Positions 19,972 through 28,969 of a stretch of DNA of 64,000 bases are shown piece after piece. The stretch lies in contig NZ_LT854637.1 of assembly GCF_900184255.1 (NCBI RefSeq), positions 183,963 to 247,962 on the forward strand, in the 5' to 3' direction. Within the stretch, counting starts at the first letter, position 1. Each line of letters starts with the position of its first letter. The stretch is from Haloimpatiens massiliensis (GTDB lineage: Bacteria > Bacillota > Clostridia > Clostridiales > Clostridiaceae). The translations under genes and the position numbers were made by a program. Under the pieces are notes generated by a model, which saw nothing but the letters and a program-made list of their open reading frames with translations, did no database searches and was not told where the DNA came from.

Positions 19972-20014
19972 CAATAGGTTGTTCGGTACTTTAATCTATG
20001 GAACAACCATATTG
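19972..20014. terminator. Inverted repeat between convergent genes
   Basis: CAATAGGTTGTTC pairs with GAACAACCATATTG (13 bp with one bulge). It lies between the AAA-ATPase gene and helD, which face each other. There is no long T-run, so it is a probable bidirectional terminator rather than a certain one. Confidence 0.5.
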
Positions 20015-20047
20015 TATGTAAGATACTTAATGTAATAGTCTTTGTTT

Positions 20048-22330
20048 TTAAATTGGCAGTATTTTAGTCTTTTCCCCAAGAGAATAAATATAAAGTTCGT
20101 GTAGGGGTCTGGTCATGGCCACGTAAAGAAGTTTTACATCTAATTCACTTTCTGTGTACATATCCTTTGAGGCATTAGCAATTATAACCACATCAAATTC
20201 CAAGCCTTTTGCAAGATAGCAGGGAATTAATACTATTCCGCCGGGATAGTCCTTTTCCTTACCGGTTATTACAGAAACCTTTTTCTTTTCTTTTAATAGG
20301 GATTTTAGTTTCGTGCATTCATCTAATGTTTTACATATTATAGCCATGGATTTATATTCACTTTGGAGCATTTTTTCTATTTTATCATCAATATCCTTAG
20401 CAATATTCTTAAGAGAATCCTTTTCAAAAACCTTAACCTCATCACCATGACGTATTACAGGCTTGGCCTTTGGAAGGCGAGGATCGTTTAGTCCTCCTAT
20501 AACTTCACTGGCTGCATTCATTATTTCAATGGTGGTTCTGTAACTTTGCTCTAGGCAAAGATGGCTTGAATTGTCATTTGTAAATATATATTTTGCTACA
20601 TCATTCCAATCATGGATTCCTCTGTAGCTGTATATACCTTGACATAGGTCTCCAAGTATTGTAAAGGAGCTGCTGTTTACTATTTTCTTAAGTACATAAA
20701 GTTGAAATAAACTAAAGTCTTGTGCTTCATCAATTACAATGTGCCTTAAATTTATTTTTTCACTGAGACCATATACTGACATGGAGATGTACATTAGCGG
20801 TGATAAGTCTTCCACTTCTATATTCTTATTTTTTAAGTTTTCAAGGGAGTAATCTTTTATGTAATCTATAAGTTCCCACCTTGATTCATCGGTATTTAAT
20901 TTAGATAAATTTATTAAGAAATTTTCATAGTATTGCCATACAGATCTTTTAGGAATTTTTGAAGTATAATCCTTTATAACAGTTTTAAGTCCTTTTTTGA
21001 TATTTAAAAGTAGATTATCTCGTTCATCTATAATCTCAATTATTTGAGATCTTCTCTCAGGGCAATCACCCATGGAAGCTCTAACTTTGTCTAGCTTCCA
21101 TTCATATTCTTTATCTACACGATCTAATATTTTATCTCTTTGATATTTCACCCTATTTATCATGCTTTTCTTTATTTCATTAATTCTCCTGGAAAAAGGT
21201 AGATAGCTATAATCCTTTATGAAGAGTTTTTGAATCTCTTTGTAGGTGAAAAGCACAAAGTCATGTACTTTGAAATCTTCCTTAGGTATATAGTGGTATT
21301 CTATATACTTTAAATATTTATTGAGAAGCTCTTTAAATTCTAATGAAGATTTAAAACATGAGGCTTCAATAATATTATTGTTTTCTTTAGATTTTTTGTC
21401 TGAATAATTTTCTATTATGGTAGATAGCTTTTCGTGAGGTGACTTTAATCTAGGTTTTTTGCCTAGGTTTTTCCCTATTACATTAAAAGCAAAGTCTTCA
21501 AAAGTGGTTTGTGTTACATTTTCTACTCCAAGCTCTGGTAGAACCTCTGATATATAACTTAAAAAAAATCTATTTGGAGCTATTATCATAAAGTTTTCTG
21601 GTTTTAATGTTTTTTCATAGTTATACATAAGATAGGCAATCCTATGTAAAGCTATAGTAGTTTTTCCACCACCAGCGGCCCCTTGTACTATAAGCGGTTT
21701 CCACATATCTGCTCTAATAACCTGATTTTGTTCTGATTGGATTGTGGATACAATATCTTTTAGTCTATTATCTTTATTGGAGCCAAGCGCAGCTTGAAGA
21801 AAGTCATCATTGGTAGTTATGTCTACATCAAAAATTTCTTTAAGGCAGGCATCTTCTATGGTGTATTGCCTTTTTAGAGATATATCTCCATGTATGTCAC
21901 CATCGGGACAAATATAGCTAGCTTCTCCCAGTCTGCCTTCATAGTAAAGATTGGCCACAGGTGACCGCCAATCTACAATTAAAAATTCTCCGGTTTTTTC
22001 ATCGAGAAGAGACATTTTACCTATATAGTATTTACCTATTTTGTCTAGACCTTCTTCAGTAAAATCTACTCTAGCAAAATAAGGCTTAGAAAGACTTCTA
22101 CTGATATTTTTAAGTCTAGACTTCATGCTAACTTGAAGAGCTTCATTTATAACAAGCTCATTGAACTGCTCGGCATTGTCTGAGTTATAATGACTTGTGC
22201 TGTATTCAACAGCTTCATCAATTCTTTTCTTTTGTTTACTTATAATCTCATCAAAGTTTTTTAAGTAATTAAGAGTTGTATCTAGTTTTTTACACTCATT
22301 TTTATAATCTGGATGTTCAAAAGCAGGCAT
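20048..22330 (-). CDS. helD: HelD-like RNA polymerase recycling helicase
   Basis: A 760-residue UvrD/Rep-superfamily protein. It has an N-terminal coiled-coil arm (residues ~1-90), then Walker A VQGAAGGGKTTIALHR (~215), VIDEAQDFS (~550) as Walker B, the motif LEQSYRTT (~610) and a C-terminal VAMTRPLHELYI. The arm, the split helicase domains and the length fit HelD, which frees stalled RNA polymerase from DNA with ATP, rather than PcrA. The ATG at 22330 is preceded by CCAGGA on the minus strand. An IStron lies directly upstream of its start, so transcription may run through that intron. Confidence 0.85.
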   Translation of the reverse strand: MPAFEHPDYKNECKKLDTTLNYLKNFDEIISKQKKRIDEAVEYSTSHYNSDNAEQFNELVINEALQVSMKSRLKNISRSLSKPYFARVDFTEEGLDKIGKYYIGKMSLLDEKTGEFLIVDWRSPVANLYYEGRLGEASYICPDGDIHGDISLKRQYTIEDACLKEIFDVDITTNDDFLQAALGSNKDNRLKDIVSTIQSEQNQVIRADMWKPLIVQGAAGGGKTTIALHRIAYLMYNYEKTLKPENFMIIAPNRFFLSYISEVLPELGVENVTQTTFEDFAFNVIGKNLGKKPRLKSPHEKLSTIIENYSDKKSKENNNIIEASCFKSSLEFKELLNKYLKYIEYHYIPKEDFKVHDFVLFTYKEIQKLFIKDYSYLPFSRRINEIKKSMINRVKYQRDKILDRVDKEYEWKLDKVRASMGDCPERRSQIIEIIDERDNLLLNIKKGLKTVIKDYTSKIPKRSVWQYYENFLINLSKLNTDESRWELIDYIKDYSLENLKNKNIEVEDLSPLMYISMSVYGLSEKINLRHIVIDEAQDFSLFQLYVLKKIVNSSSFTILGDLCQGIYSYRGIHDWNDVAKYIFTNDNSSHLCLEQSYRTTIEIMNAASEVIGGLNDPRLPKAKPVIRHGDEVKVFEKDSLKNIAKDIDDKIEKMLQSEYKSMAIICKTLDECTKLKSLLKEKKKVSVITGKEKDYPGGIVLIPCYLAKGLEFDVVIIANASKDMYTESELDVKLLYVAMTRPLHELYIYSLGEKTKILPI

Positions 22331-22393
22331 ATCATTATCCTGGTTCTAAAAACATGTACAAATGTACTCATATTAGATAATTCGCACTTATCA

Positions 22394-22415
22394 CACCTTA
22401 TGGTGGCTTAAAGCC
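22394..22415 (-). ncRNA. Hairpins near IStron 3' end (putative omega RNA scaffold)
   Basis: On the minus strand, GGCTTTAAGCC is followed directly by CACCATAAGGTG, two adjoining small hairpins about 200 bases after the tnpB stop. In IS605-type elements the guide RNA scaffold lies here, ending at the right end of the element. The RNA assignment is by position and shape only. Confidence 0.4.
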
Positions 22416-22612
22416 TTGGATGTACCAGTTCGTAAAACCATTTAAATTTTTTAATTTAAATGATTTACTATCCTACAACCGTATTTTAAAATTTTACAAT
22501 GAAAGAATTATTTAACCCTCATTTCTGATAAAATATATGCTCTATTTTCATAGGGTACATACATTTGTGATTAAATATTCTTTTATAGTTATATCATTTA
22601 CATCAATTTAAA

Positions 22613-23362
22613 TTAACTAACTCTATTTTCTAAAATCTCTTTAACTTTTTTATAATTTGTATACAACGTAATTTCTTTATCATATTTTCTTTTTAATATA
22701 TTTTTACTTGCATTAGTATCAGAATGAATTTCACCACATTTAGGACAAGTAAACACATCACCATCTCTTTTGCCTTTCTTAGTAGATGTAATATTTATAC
22801 CTCCATCTTTATACCTATATAAACCTGTATCAATAGAAAATGCTCTTCCGGTTTTAGAATATGGTATCTTTTCTTTATATCTTCTTGTATATCTTTTAAT
22901 AAGACTATTAAGATATTTATAATTTAAGTTTTTATGTCTAAATATTTTAGGAATCTCAAAAGATTTATTCGTTAATACTTTATAATAATAATCATTGAAT
23001 TTAAGAATATAATTAATATAATGCCTATCTTCATTTGATAAATTATTATTTGCTTTACATTGCTCTTTAACTCTATTCTTGATATTAGTCCACTTGGCTT
23101 TAATATTTCCCAAAGCTTCACTTAAAGCTAATTTCCAATATCTCGCAGGTAATTTCCATTGTTCTGCAAATTCTGTTTTTACCCACCCATCTCTTATTTG
23201 TCTATCTTTTTTTAATAATGGGATACTATTAATTCCGCTATATCTTGAATATACATAATTCTTTACATTTCTATATTTGCTTCCTATAAATGATAATTCT
23301 TTTATTGTATTATCATCTAATTCATGAGAATATTGTTTTACTGTTTTAATCATAGTACCCAT
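22613..23362 (-). pseudogene. tnpB: TnpB-like RNA-guided nuclease, internally deleted
   Basis: The 249-residue frame keeps the N-terminal part of an IS605-type TnpB (KNYVYSRYSGINS, LPARYWKLALSEALGNIKAKW) and the very end (TCPKCGEIHSDTNASKNILKR). Between GINITSTKKGK and DVFTCPKC the RuvC-I and RuvC-II segments with their catalytic Asp and Glu are missing without loss of frame, and only one CxxC of the zinc ribbon remains. The last RuvC Asp (SDTNAS) is still there. Family members are usually close to 400 residues, so roughly 150 are lost. It cannot be an active nuclease. The TATAGTATA-rich palindrome at about 23378-23410 is its likely promoter region. Confidence 0.75.
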
Positions 23363-23600
23363 TATTATTCACCTCGCTTGTATACTATACTTTTATATTA
23401 TATAGTATACCCATCCTAGCCCTTTCATTTGCAACATTATAAAAATAATGCACTTATTTTATAAGGTGATTTTTTTAAATTAAGGTTACTACTCCAAAAG
23501 AAATTAATGAACAATTGAAAATTAAAGTTTAATAAAGAACAACATTTTGTAAATAATTACGTTTATATCTTAATTGTTAAAGATTTAGAAAATAAATAAA

Positions 23601-23916
23601 TTGATTAACCCACAAAAAGCATTATATTATTTGAATTATGAAATTTCTCTGGAATGACTTGCATAAGAAGCGAAGGAACTGTTTAAATTTAATTTTAGAA
23701 ATTCTTCTTTTAGACAGATAAAATTATCGTAAGCCTGGCAAGGACGCCAGACTAGCGAACCTGAAGCAGGACGCTGAATGTGAGCGCTAGATAATTTTAT
23801 ATGGATAAAAGATTAGAATTTCTTAAATTAAATTTATTGTTCCGAGCTTTTATGCAAGTCATGGAGGAGAAATTTCATAATTCCACCACATTGTACCTTA
23901 TTGTGGGTTAATCATT
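23601..23916. repeat. MITE-like palindromic element, family A, copy 1
   Basis: A 316-bp element with terminal inverted repeats: TTGATTAACCCACAAAAAGC at one end and the complement of ATGATTAACCCACAATAAGG at the other, then GAATTATGAAATTTCTC from both ends. The inner part is also self-complementary and carries a GC-richer core (GCCTGGCAAGGACGCCAG, CAGGACGCTGAATGTGAGCG). It has no gene. An inverted copy lies at 43224-43539 and a degraded half at 39013-39098. Here it sits inside the IStron, between intron core and tnpB. Confidence 0.85.
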
Positions 23917-23969
23917 AATTATAAAATTTTAAAATACGGTTGTTTTTATCAATTATCTAATGCACATTT

Positions 23970-24375
23970 GTAATATTTTTAGAGTGTTCACATAAGGTCG
24001 TTACTCCTATGCAGTTCTTTTATGAACTTCTTATACTTTCATATAAGCACAGACTATATCACAATCCTAATTATTTAGGACCCTCCCCATTTCCCCTCAC
24101 TTGAAGGTACGAGATTACTCTCTAGTCGTTGAGCCTTTTCCTTTTCGGAACTTGGTTGCTGATTACCCATTGTCACTGTGTTTAGGATTTAACCTTGCAC
24201 TATCTACATTATTTTTTCTACTTTCGTCACCTTCACGTTTAGACTTATTTCATTCTTACGTTGTGGTTAATGTAGCTTTAGGGACTTCCAGCAGTTAAAG
24301 GAGTTTTGGATGTTTTTTTAAACACCACTCTACACTCTTTACGAATGTAGGGAGCTTTTTAATAAAATATATACA
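23970..24375 (-). ncRNA. Group I intron catalytic core (IStron)
   Basis: On the minus strand the conserved group I elements occur in order: P/Q-like CTTTAACTGCTGGAAGTCCC plus TAAAGC (24300-24275), R GGCTCAACGACTAGA (24135-24121), and S GATATAGTC (24060-24052). The ACTA of R and TAGT of S are complementary, as needed for the P7 helix. Several stable hairpins surround them, such as CTACATTCGTAAAGAGTGTAG near the 5' end and CCTAAATAATTAGG next to S. A plus-strand open frame over the same bases is accidental. Splice sites were not determined. Confidence 0.8.
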
Positions 24376-24601
24376 TTTAACTTTGATTGTCTACACATGT
24401 TTATATTTTATACAACTATTAGTTGCTCCAATTTACTAAAATTTTTTTGGAACTGAGAATTTTAGTGTTGGGTTTTAACAAGGTATATTCTATTATATTA
24501 GAATACAGTTTAAAATGGAAATAAGTAATAGGGTGGTTGAATAGGGGAAAAACAAATATAAATAAAAAAACTCATTATTTTGAGAAATTTCTAAAATTTC
24601 C

Positions 24602-24630
24602 TTGACAACCTTACGTTTTTTTTATATAGT
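24602..24630 (+). promoter_or_regulatory. Sigma-A type promoter for nitroreductase gene
   Basis: TTGACA and TATAGT separated by 17 bases. It is followed by a leader of about 230 bases before the nitroreductase start, with a terminator-like hairpin in it. Confidence 0.65.
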
Positions 24631-24794
24631 ATATATATAAATTTTAAATGAAATAATATAGCATTGGGTGTAAGTACCCTAAAATAATTTACAAGATGTA
24701 CTATATAATGTAGTATTCATTATCGCTTAGATTATAAAATATAATAGAAAATATTCGTAAAAGTACGTATATCAAATGGTTATGTATATAAATA

Positions 24795-24837
24795 AGGTTT
24801 TCTGAAAAGTTAGTGACTTTCTAGAGCCTTTTTTTAT
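24795..24837 (+). terminator. Leader terminator (possible attenuator)
   Basis: AGGTTTTCTGAAAAGT folds imperfectly onto ACTTTCTAGAGCCT and is followed by T7. It stands between the promoter and the nitroreductase gene, so it could stop transcription before the gene. The leader upstream also holds GGGTGTAAGTACCC. I recognise no known riboswitch class. Confidence 0.45.
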
Positions 24838-24871
24838 TTTAGGCACAGTTAAATAAATTGGGGGTGTATTT

Positions 24872-25654
24872 ATGAATGAAGTTTTAAGTGTAATAAAAAA
24901 CAGGACATCTCTTAGAAAATATGACAAAAAAGAAATAAGGGAAGAACATTTAAATGAAGTATTAGAGGGTGCCATGAGAGCTCCTACTGCTGGAAATATG
25001 ATGTTTTATTCTATAATTGCAATTAAGGATAAAGATAAAAAGGAGATTTTAAGCAAAACTTGTGACAATCAGCCATTTATAGCTTCAGCACCAGTAGTAC
25101 TTATATTTCTTGCAGATTTGCAAAGACAGTATGATTATTATGAGGCCAGTGGAGTAGAGGAATATTGCCATAAGAATAATATGGACTATACAGCGCCAGG
25201 AAAGGGAGACTTTTTACTAGGCTGTTCTGATGCGTTAATAGCAGCACAGAATGCAGTAATAACTGCAGAAGCTTTGGGTATAGGGTCTTGCTACATAGGA
25301 GATGTTATGGAGAACTATGAAAAGCATAGAGAGATATTAAATCTTCCAGACTATACTTTCCCTATATGCATGCTTGCATTAGGCTATTATGAAGAAGATG
25401 CTAAAAAAATAATAAAGCCAAGATTTGATAAAAAGTACATTGTATTTGATGAGGAATATAAAAGATTAAACAGAGAAGAATTTAAAGAAATGTATAGAGA
25501 AAATGAAAAGTTTGTGGTTAAGGGAAATAAATTTAATGCTGATAATTTTGGACAGCTAATTTATGGAAGAAAATCTGGGTCAAATTTTATGAAAGAGATG
25601 AACAGATCCGTTGAAGCTGCATTGAAATTTTGGGATGCTCATAAAATAAAATAA
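24872..25654 (+). CDS. Nitroreductase-family FMN oxidoreductase
   Basis: A 260-residue protein. The start NRTSLRKYDKKEIREEHL is the FMN-phosphate-binding Arg-Ser/Thr-Arg motif of nitroreductases. Other family features are APTAGNMM, AQNAVITAEALGIGSCYIGD in the middle and LALGYYEED. It should use NAD(P)H and FMN to reduce nitro groups, quinones or related compounds in the cytoplasm. Residues ~190-260 form an extra C-terminal extension found in clostridial members. ATG 24872 follows GGGGGTG. It is a single gene with its own promoter and terminator; the long leader suggests regulation by attenuation. Confidence 0.87.
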   Translation: MNEVLSVIKNRTSLRKYDKKEIREEHLNEVLEGAMRAPTAGNMMFYSIIAIKDKDKKEILSKTCDNQPFIASAPVVLIFLADLQRQYDYYEASGVEEYCHKNNMDYTAPGKGDFLLGCSDALIAAQNAVITAEALGIGSCYIGDVMENYEKHREILNLPDYTFPICMLALGYYEEDAKKIIKPRFDKKYIVFDEEYKRLNREEFKEMYRENEKFVVKGNKFNADNFGQLIYGRKSGSNFMKEMNRSVEAALKFWDAHKIK

Positions 25655-25666
25655 TTTATTAATATA

Positions 25667-25709
25667 AACCAGAAATTCACCAAAGTAATGTGGGTTTCTG
25701 GTTTTTTTA
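25667..25709 (+). terminator. Terminator after nitroreductase gene
   Basis: AACCAGAAA pairs with TTTCTGGTT around a 19-base loop, followed by T7. Confidence 0.85.
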
Positions 25710-25815
25710 TTAAATTAATTTGGAAATTATTTTAAGTAATTGTAGAAATATTTTAAAAAAGATGATTAAATTAATATGTGTTTCAAAATTATAGAGGAAA
25801 GTTTGGAAGGTAAAA

Positions 25816-26991
25816 ATGGAGAGAAAAAAATTACTATTAATAGTTAGATATGCTGCTATTGCACTTTTAATAGCAGGAATTGTAGGATTTCAAAAGAATA
25901 ATGTAAAAATAGATACGGTTATTTTAATTCTTTTATTTACAATAAATAATCAAATTAGATTTTTTATACTCAGTCATAAGGAAAAGTTTGTTTTTATATC
26001 TTTAATATTAGAGTGTAGTATGGCATACTTTGGTTATAGAAATTATGGTGGCATGGTATTCTTTTATTTTTTTAATGCTGCTTTAGATAGTATTGTACTT
26101 ATAAAAAGTCAAATTTTATCTTGGATAAGCTGTGGTATAACAATAAGTACGATGATTATAACAGGGTATTATTTAAATTTTAGTGAGATGATATCTATAA
26201 GTTCTGCATTAATAACATTATCTATATTAGCTGGATACATTAAAGAAGAAAATTATGGGAAGTTGAAAGCACAAAATTTATATGACAAATTGAGAATTTC
26301 AGAAGAGAAACTTAAAAAAGCTAATAGTGATTTAGAAAGTTATGCCAAATCTATAGAGGAGTTAACGGTGCTTCGAGAAAGAAATAGAATATCTAGGGAG
26401 ATACATGATAGTGTAGGTCATAGTATTTCTACTATGATAATACAACTGGGTGCTATAGAAAAAATAGCCCAAAAGGATGCAATGGCAGCAGCTTTAATGG
26501 CTAAAAACTTAGGCGAATTTGCAAAAAACAGCCTTCAAGAAGTTAGGATGGCAGTTAGAGAGTTAAAGCCAATAGAATTTGATAAATATGAAGGCATATT
26601 AGCAGTAGAGGCACTGATTAAAAATTTTCAAAAACTCACAGGTATAGAAGTGAAGTTAGGATTTACTAAAGATAAGTGGAGCTTAAATTCTGATAAATGT
26701 TTTGTCATATATAGAATAGTCCAAGAATTTCTTTCTAATTCCTTGCGTCATGGAAAGGCAACCAAGGTTAATATATTTATGAATTTTAATCTAGAAAGCT
26801 TGGTTATAACTTTGCAGGACAATGGCGTTGGGGCAGAGTATATAGAAAAAGGAGTTGGACTTAAAAGTATATGGGAAAGAGTAGGAGAATTAGGCGGAAA
26901 CGTGTCATACAATAGTAAAAAAGGTGAGGGATTTCTTTTAAAGGTTGTGCTATATCAAGCAGATACCTACTGTAATACTCCAAAGAGTTAA
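25816..26991 (+). CDS. Sensor histidine kinase, NarL/DesK-LiaS type
   Basis: A 391-residue membrane kinase. About five hydrophobic segments fill residues 7-150, with almost no extracellular domain; then comes a coiled coil (~155-185), the dimerisation box ISREIHDSVGHS with phospho-acceptor His197 (HisKA_3 class), and an ATP-binding domain with NSLRHGKA and DNGVGAEYIEKGVGL. Intramembrane-sensing kinases of this design often respond to membrane or cell-wall stress. The response regulator follows after 96 bases and an ABC-2 exporter operon comes next, so the pair probably controls that exporter (inference from position). Confidence 0.88.
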   Translation: MERKKLLLIVRYAAIALLIAGIVGFQKNNVKIDTVILILLFTINNQIRFFILSHKEKFVFISLILECSMAYFGYRNYGGMVFFYFFNAALDSIVLIKSQILSWISCGITISTMIITGYYLNFSEMISISSALITLSILAGYIKEENYGKLKAQNLYDKLRISEEKLKKANSDLESYAKSIEELTVLRERNRISREIHDSVGHSISTMIIQLGAIEKIAQKDAMAAALMAKNLGEFAKNSLQEVRMAVRELKPIEFDKYEGILAVEALIKNFQKLTGIEVKLGFTKDKWSLNSDKCFVIYRIVQEFLSNSLRHGKATKVNIFMNFNLESLVITLQDNGVGAEYIEKGVGLKSIWERVGELGGNVSYNSKKGEGFLLKVVLYQADTYCNTPKS

Positions 26992-27087
26992 TGGTAGTTG
27001 GGTTGTTGAACAACAATTTTTAAGTTTTAGATATAGCAAGGATTAAGGGGAAAACTTAGAAATTTGTCTATAAGTGGGAGGAGTAGT

Positions 27088-27738
27088 ATGGAAAAAATAA
27101 GAATCGCTATAGTAGATGATGAAAAGTTAATAAGAGAGGGTTTAAAGATAATACTCTCTACTTATGAAGATATAGAAGTAGTTGGTCTTTGTGAAAATGG
27201 ACAAGATGCCTTAGAACTTTGTAGGAGAGAAAAAATACAAGTGGTACTTATAGACATAAGAATGCCTAAATGTGACGGGGTTTTAGGAACTAGAATAATA
27301 AAAGAAGAATTTCAGGATATAAAGGTTTTGGTTTTAACCACTTTTAATGATACAGAATATATACATGAGGCGTTGAAGTTTGGGGCTAGCGGATATCTTT
27401 TAAAAGATAGTTCGTATGATTTAATATATGGGGGAATAAAAGCCTGCATTAAGGGAAATGTGGTAGTTCATCCAGATGTGGCTAATAAAATAATATGTAG
27501 TGGAGTAGAGGAAATTTGTAGTTCTAGGGAGGTAGCACAGGATTTCAGCCTTTCAGAAAAGGAAATTAATATAATAAAGGAAATAGCTAGTGGCCTTTCA
27601 AATAAAGAAATAAGTGAAAAATTGTATCTTTCAGAAGGTACTATAAAAAATAATGTAACAAATATACTTTCAAAATTAAATTTAAGGGATAGAACTCAGA
27701 TAGCTATTTTTGCATTTAAAAATGGAATAGTAAAATAG
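27088..27738 (+). CDS. Response regulator, NarL/LuxR type
   Basis: A 216-residue regulator: receiver domain at residues 1-125 with acidic pocket VDDEK, phosphorylation site Asp56 (LIDIRMPKCDG), Thr and Lys switch residues (VLTTF, LLKDS), and a C-terminal LuxR helix-turn-helix (LSEKEINIIKEIASGLSNK, then LYLSEGTIKNNVTNILSKL). ATG 27088 is chosen over the earlier in-frame TTG because GGGAGGAG lies just before it and the protein should begin at the first beta strand. It is the partner of the preceding kinase. A perfect 11-bp inverted repeat before the next operon is a possible binding site. Confidence 0.9.
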   Translation: MEKIRIAIVDDEKLIREGLKIILSTYEDIEVVGLCENGQDALELCRREKIQVVLIDIRMPKCDGVLGTRIIKEEFQDIKVLVLTTFNDTEYIHEALKFGASGYLLKDSSYDLIYGGIKACIKGNVVVHPDVANKIICSGVEEICSSREVAQDFSLSEKEINIIKEIASGLSNKEISEKLYLSEGTIKNNVTNILSKLNLRDRTQIAIFAFKNGIVK

Positions 27739-27739
27739 A

Positions 27740-27780
27740 AATAAGGTGACTTGAGAAATGACTTAAGTCACCTTATTTAA
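27740..27780 (+). terminator. Terminator after response regulator
   Basis: AATAAGGTGACTT pairs perfectly with AAGTCACCTTATT. The T-run is short, but the 13-bp stem and its position fit a terminator. Confidence 0.75.
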
Positions 27781-27931
27781 TTACTTAGGATAATAGTAAA
27801 ATTTATAATAATTATCTATTATATAATTAAACTACAAAAAGGTACAATGGAATAGAATTATGATATGAAAATTTACAATATAAAAGTTCATAATAAACAG
27901 TTGAAAACTGTAAATGTGTGGATAATTAATG

Positions 27932-27974
27932 TTCAATGTACCAATGAGCAATTAAGGATATAAGGTACATTGAA
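27932..27974 (+). promoter_or_regulatory. Perfect inverted repeat upstream of ABC operon
   Basis: TTCAATGTACC and GGTACATTGAA are perfect 11-base arms 21 bases apart, ending about 45 bases before the ATPase gene. It may be an operator for the adjacent response regulator or a leader hairpin; the sequence alone does not decide. Confidence 0.5.
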
Positions 27975-28019
27975 ATAAATGAAATGTATTCATTATAACT
28001 AATAAAATGGAGGGGTAAA

Positions 28020-28958
28020 ATGAGTATACTGGAAGTGAAAAATGTAACCAAGCGTTTTGATGACAAGATAGTTTTAGATAATATAAATTTTAGGGTTGAG
28101 GAAGGAGAATTTTTCGGACTTCTAGGTCCTAATGGAGCAGGAAAATCTACTCTTATAAATATAATAACTGGACTTTTGAAAAGCAGTTCTGGTGATATAA
28201 GTATAGGTGGACATTCTATAAGGGACGATGAAATAAAGGCAAAGGAGTTTATAGGATTGGTTCCGCAGGAAGTTGCACTAATGGAAACTGTAACAGCATA
28301 TGATAATTTGGAGTTCTTTGGAAGTCTGTATGGACTTAGGGGAAGGTTATTAAAAGAGAGAATAGATGAAGCGTTAGAAATAACAGGTACAAAAGACCAT
28401 AGAAAAGATAAAGTAAAGAAGTTTTCAGGGGGAATGAAAAGAAGATTAAATATAGCTGCAGCTATTATGCATTACCCAAGACTTCTAATAATGGACGAGC
28501 CTACAGTAGGTATAGATGCTCAGTCTAGAAATCATATTTTTGAATTTACTAAGAAGATAAATAAGGAGAGGAAAACTACAATTATATACACATCACATTA
28601 TATGGAGGAAGTAGATTATTTATGTAATAAGTTATTCATAATGGATTTAGGCAGAGAAGTGGCTTATGGAAGTAAAAGTTCCGTAAAGTCTATGGTTAGT
28701 GATAAAAATAAGGTTATTTTACGATTGGAAGAATATAAGGGAGAAATGTTAATCAAATTTAAGGATTTAAAAGGAGTTAGAGAGTGCAGTGAAGATGGAG
28801 AGGTAATTAAGCTTTTGGTAGAAGAAAGAGATTTTGATTTAAATGCATTGCTTAAATTAATAGAGAATCATGGAATAAAGATAAAGGGAATAAACTTCGA
28901 AGAGCCTACTCTTGAAGAGGTGTTTTTAACACTTACAGGCAAGAAACTTAGGGATTAG
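28020..28958 (+). CDS. ABC transporter ATPase, drug-exporter (DrrA) type
   Basis: A 312-residue ATPase. Walker A is GPNGAGKST, the Q-loop region VPQEVALME, the signature FSGGMKRRLNIA, Walker B LLIMDEPTVGID, and the H-loop TSHYMEE. The C-terminal ~90 residues form the accessory domain typical of DrrA-type exporters. ATG 28020 follows GGAGGGG. Two ABC-2 permease genes follow, 11 bases away and then overlapping, so the complex is probably an ATPase dimer with a permease heterodimer. The two-component genes just upstream suggest induction by a membrane-active compound. Confidence 0.9.
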   Translation: MSILEVKNVTKRFDDKIVLDNINFRVEEGEFFGLLGPNGAGKSTLINIITGLLKSSSGDISIGGHSIRDDEIKAKEFIGLVPQEVALMETVTAYDNLEFFGSLYGLRGRLLKERIDEALEITGTKDHRKDKVKKFSGGMKRRLNIAAAIMHYPRLLIMDEPTVGIDAQSRNHIFEFTKKINKERKTTIIYTSHYMEEVDYLCNKLFIMDLGREVAYGSKSSVKSMVSDKNKVILRLEEYKGEMLIKFKDLKGVRECSEDGEVIKLLVEERDFDLNALLKLIENHGIKIKGINFEEPTLEEVFLTLTGKKLRD

Positions 28959-28969
28959 GAGGGATAGCT

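Larger units (their letters stand above)
22340..24400 (-). mobile_element. IStron: group I intron plus IS605-type tnpB (defective)
   Basis: Read on the minus strand, the element begins with a group I intron core (about 24375-23970). A 316-bp MITE-like insertion, the tnpB remnant (23362-22613) and a structured 3' end (about 22600-22390) follow. This order is that of clostridial IStrons, in which the intron removes the whole element from the transcript. No tnpA is present. Exact ends are uncertain by tens of bases. It lies between the nitroreductase leader and helD, so it does not visibly split a protein gene. Confidence 0.7.

Noticed and set aside
22613..23362. TnpB derivative as an RNA-guided repressor (TldR type)
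   Set aside because: Such repressors keep a nearly full-length fold with point-mutated RuvC residues; here whole RuvC segments are deleted, which fits decay better.
24101..24298. A 65-codon plus-strand open frame
   Set aside because: It lies antisense to the R and P/Q elements of the group I intron, has no ribosome-binding site and no family resemblance.
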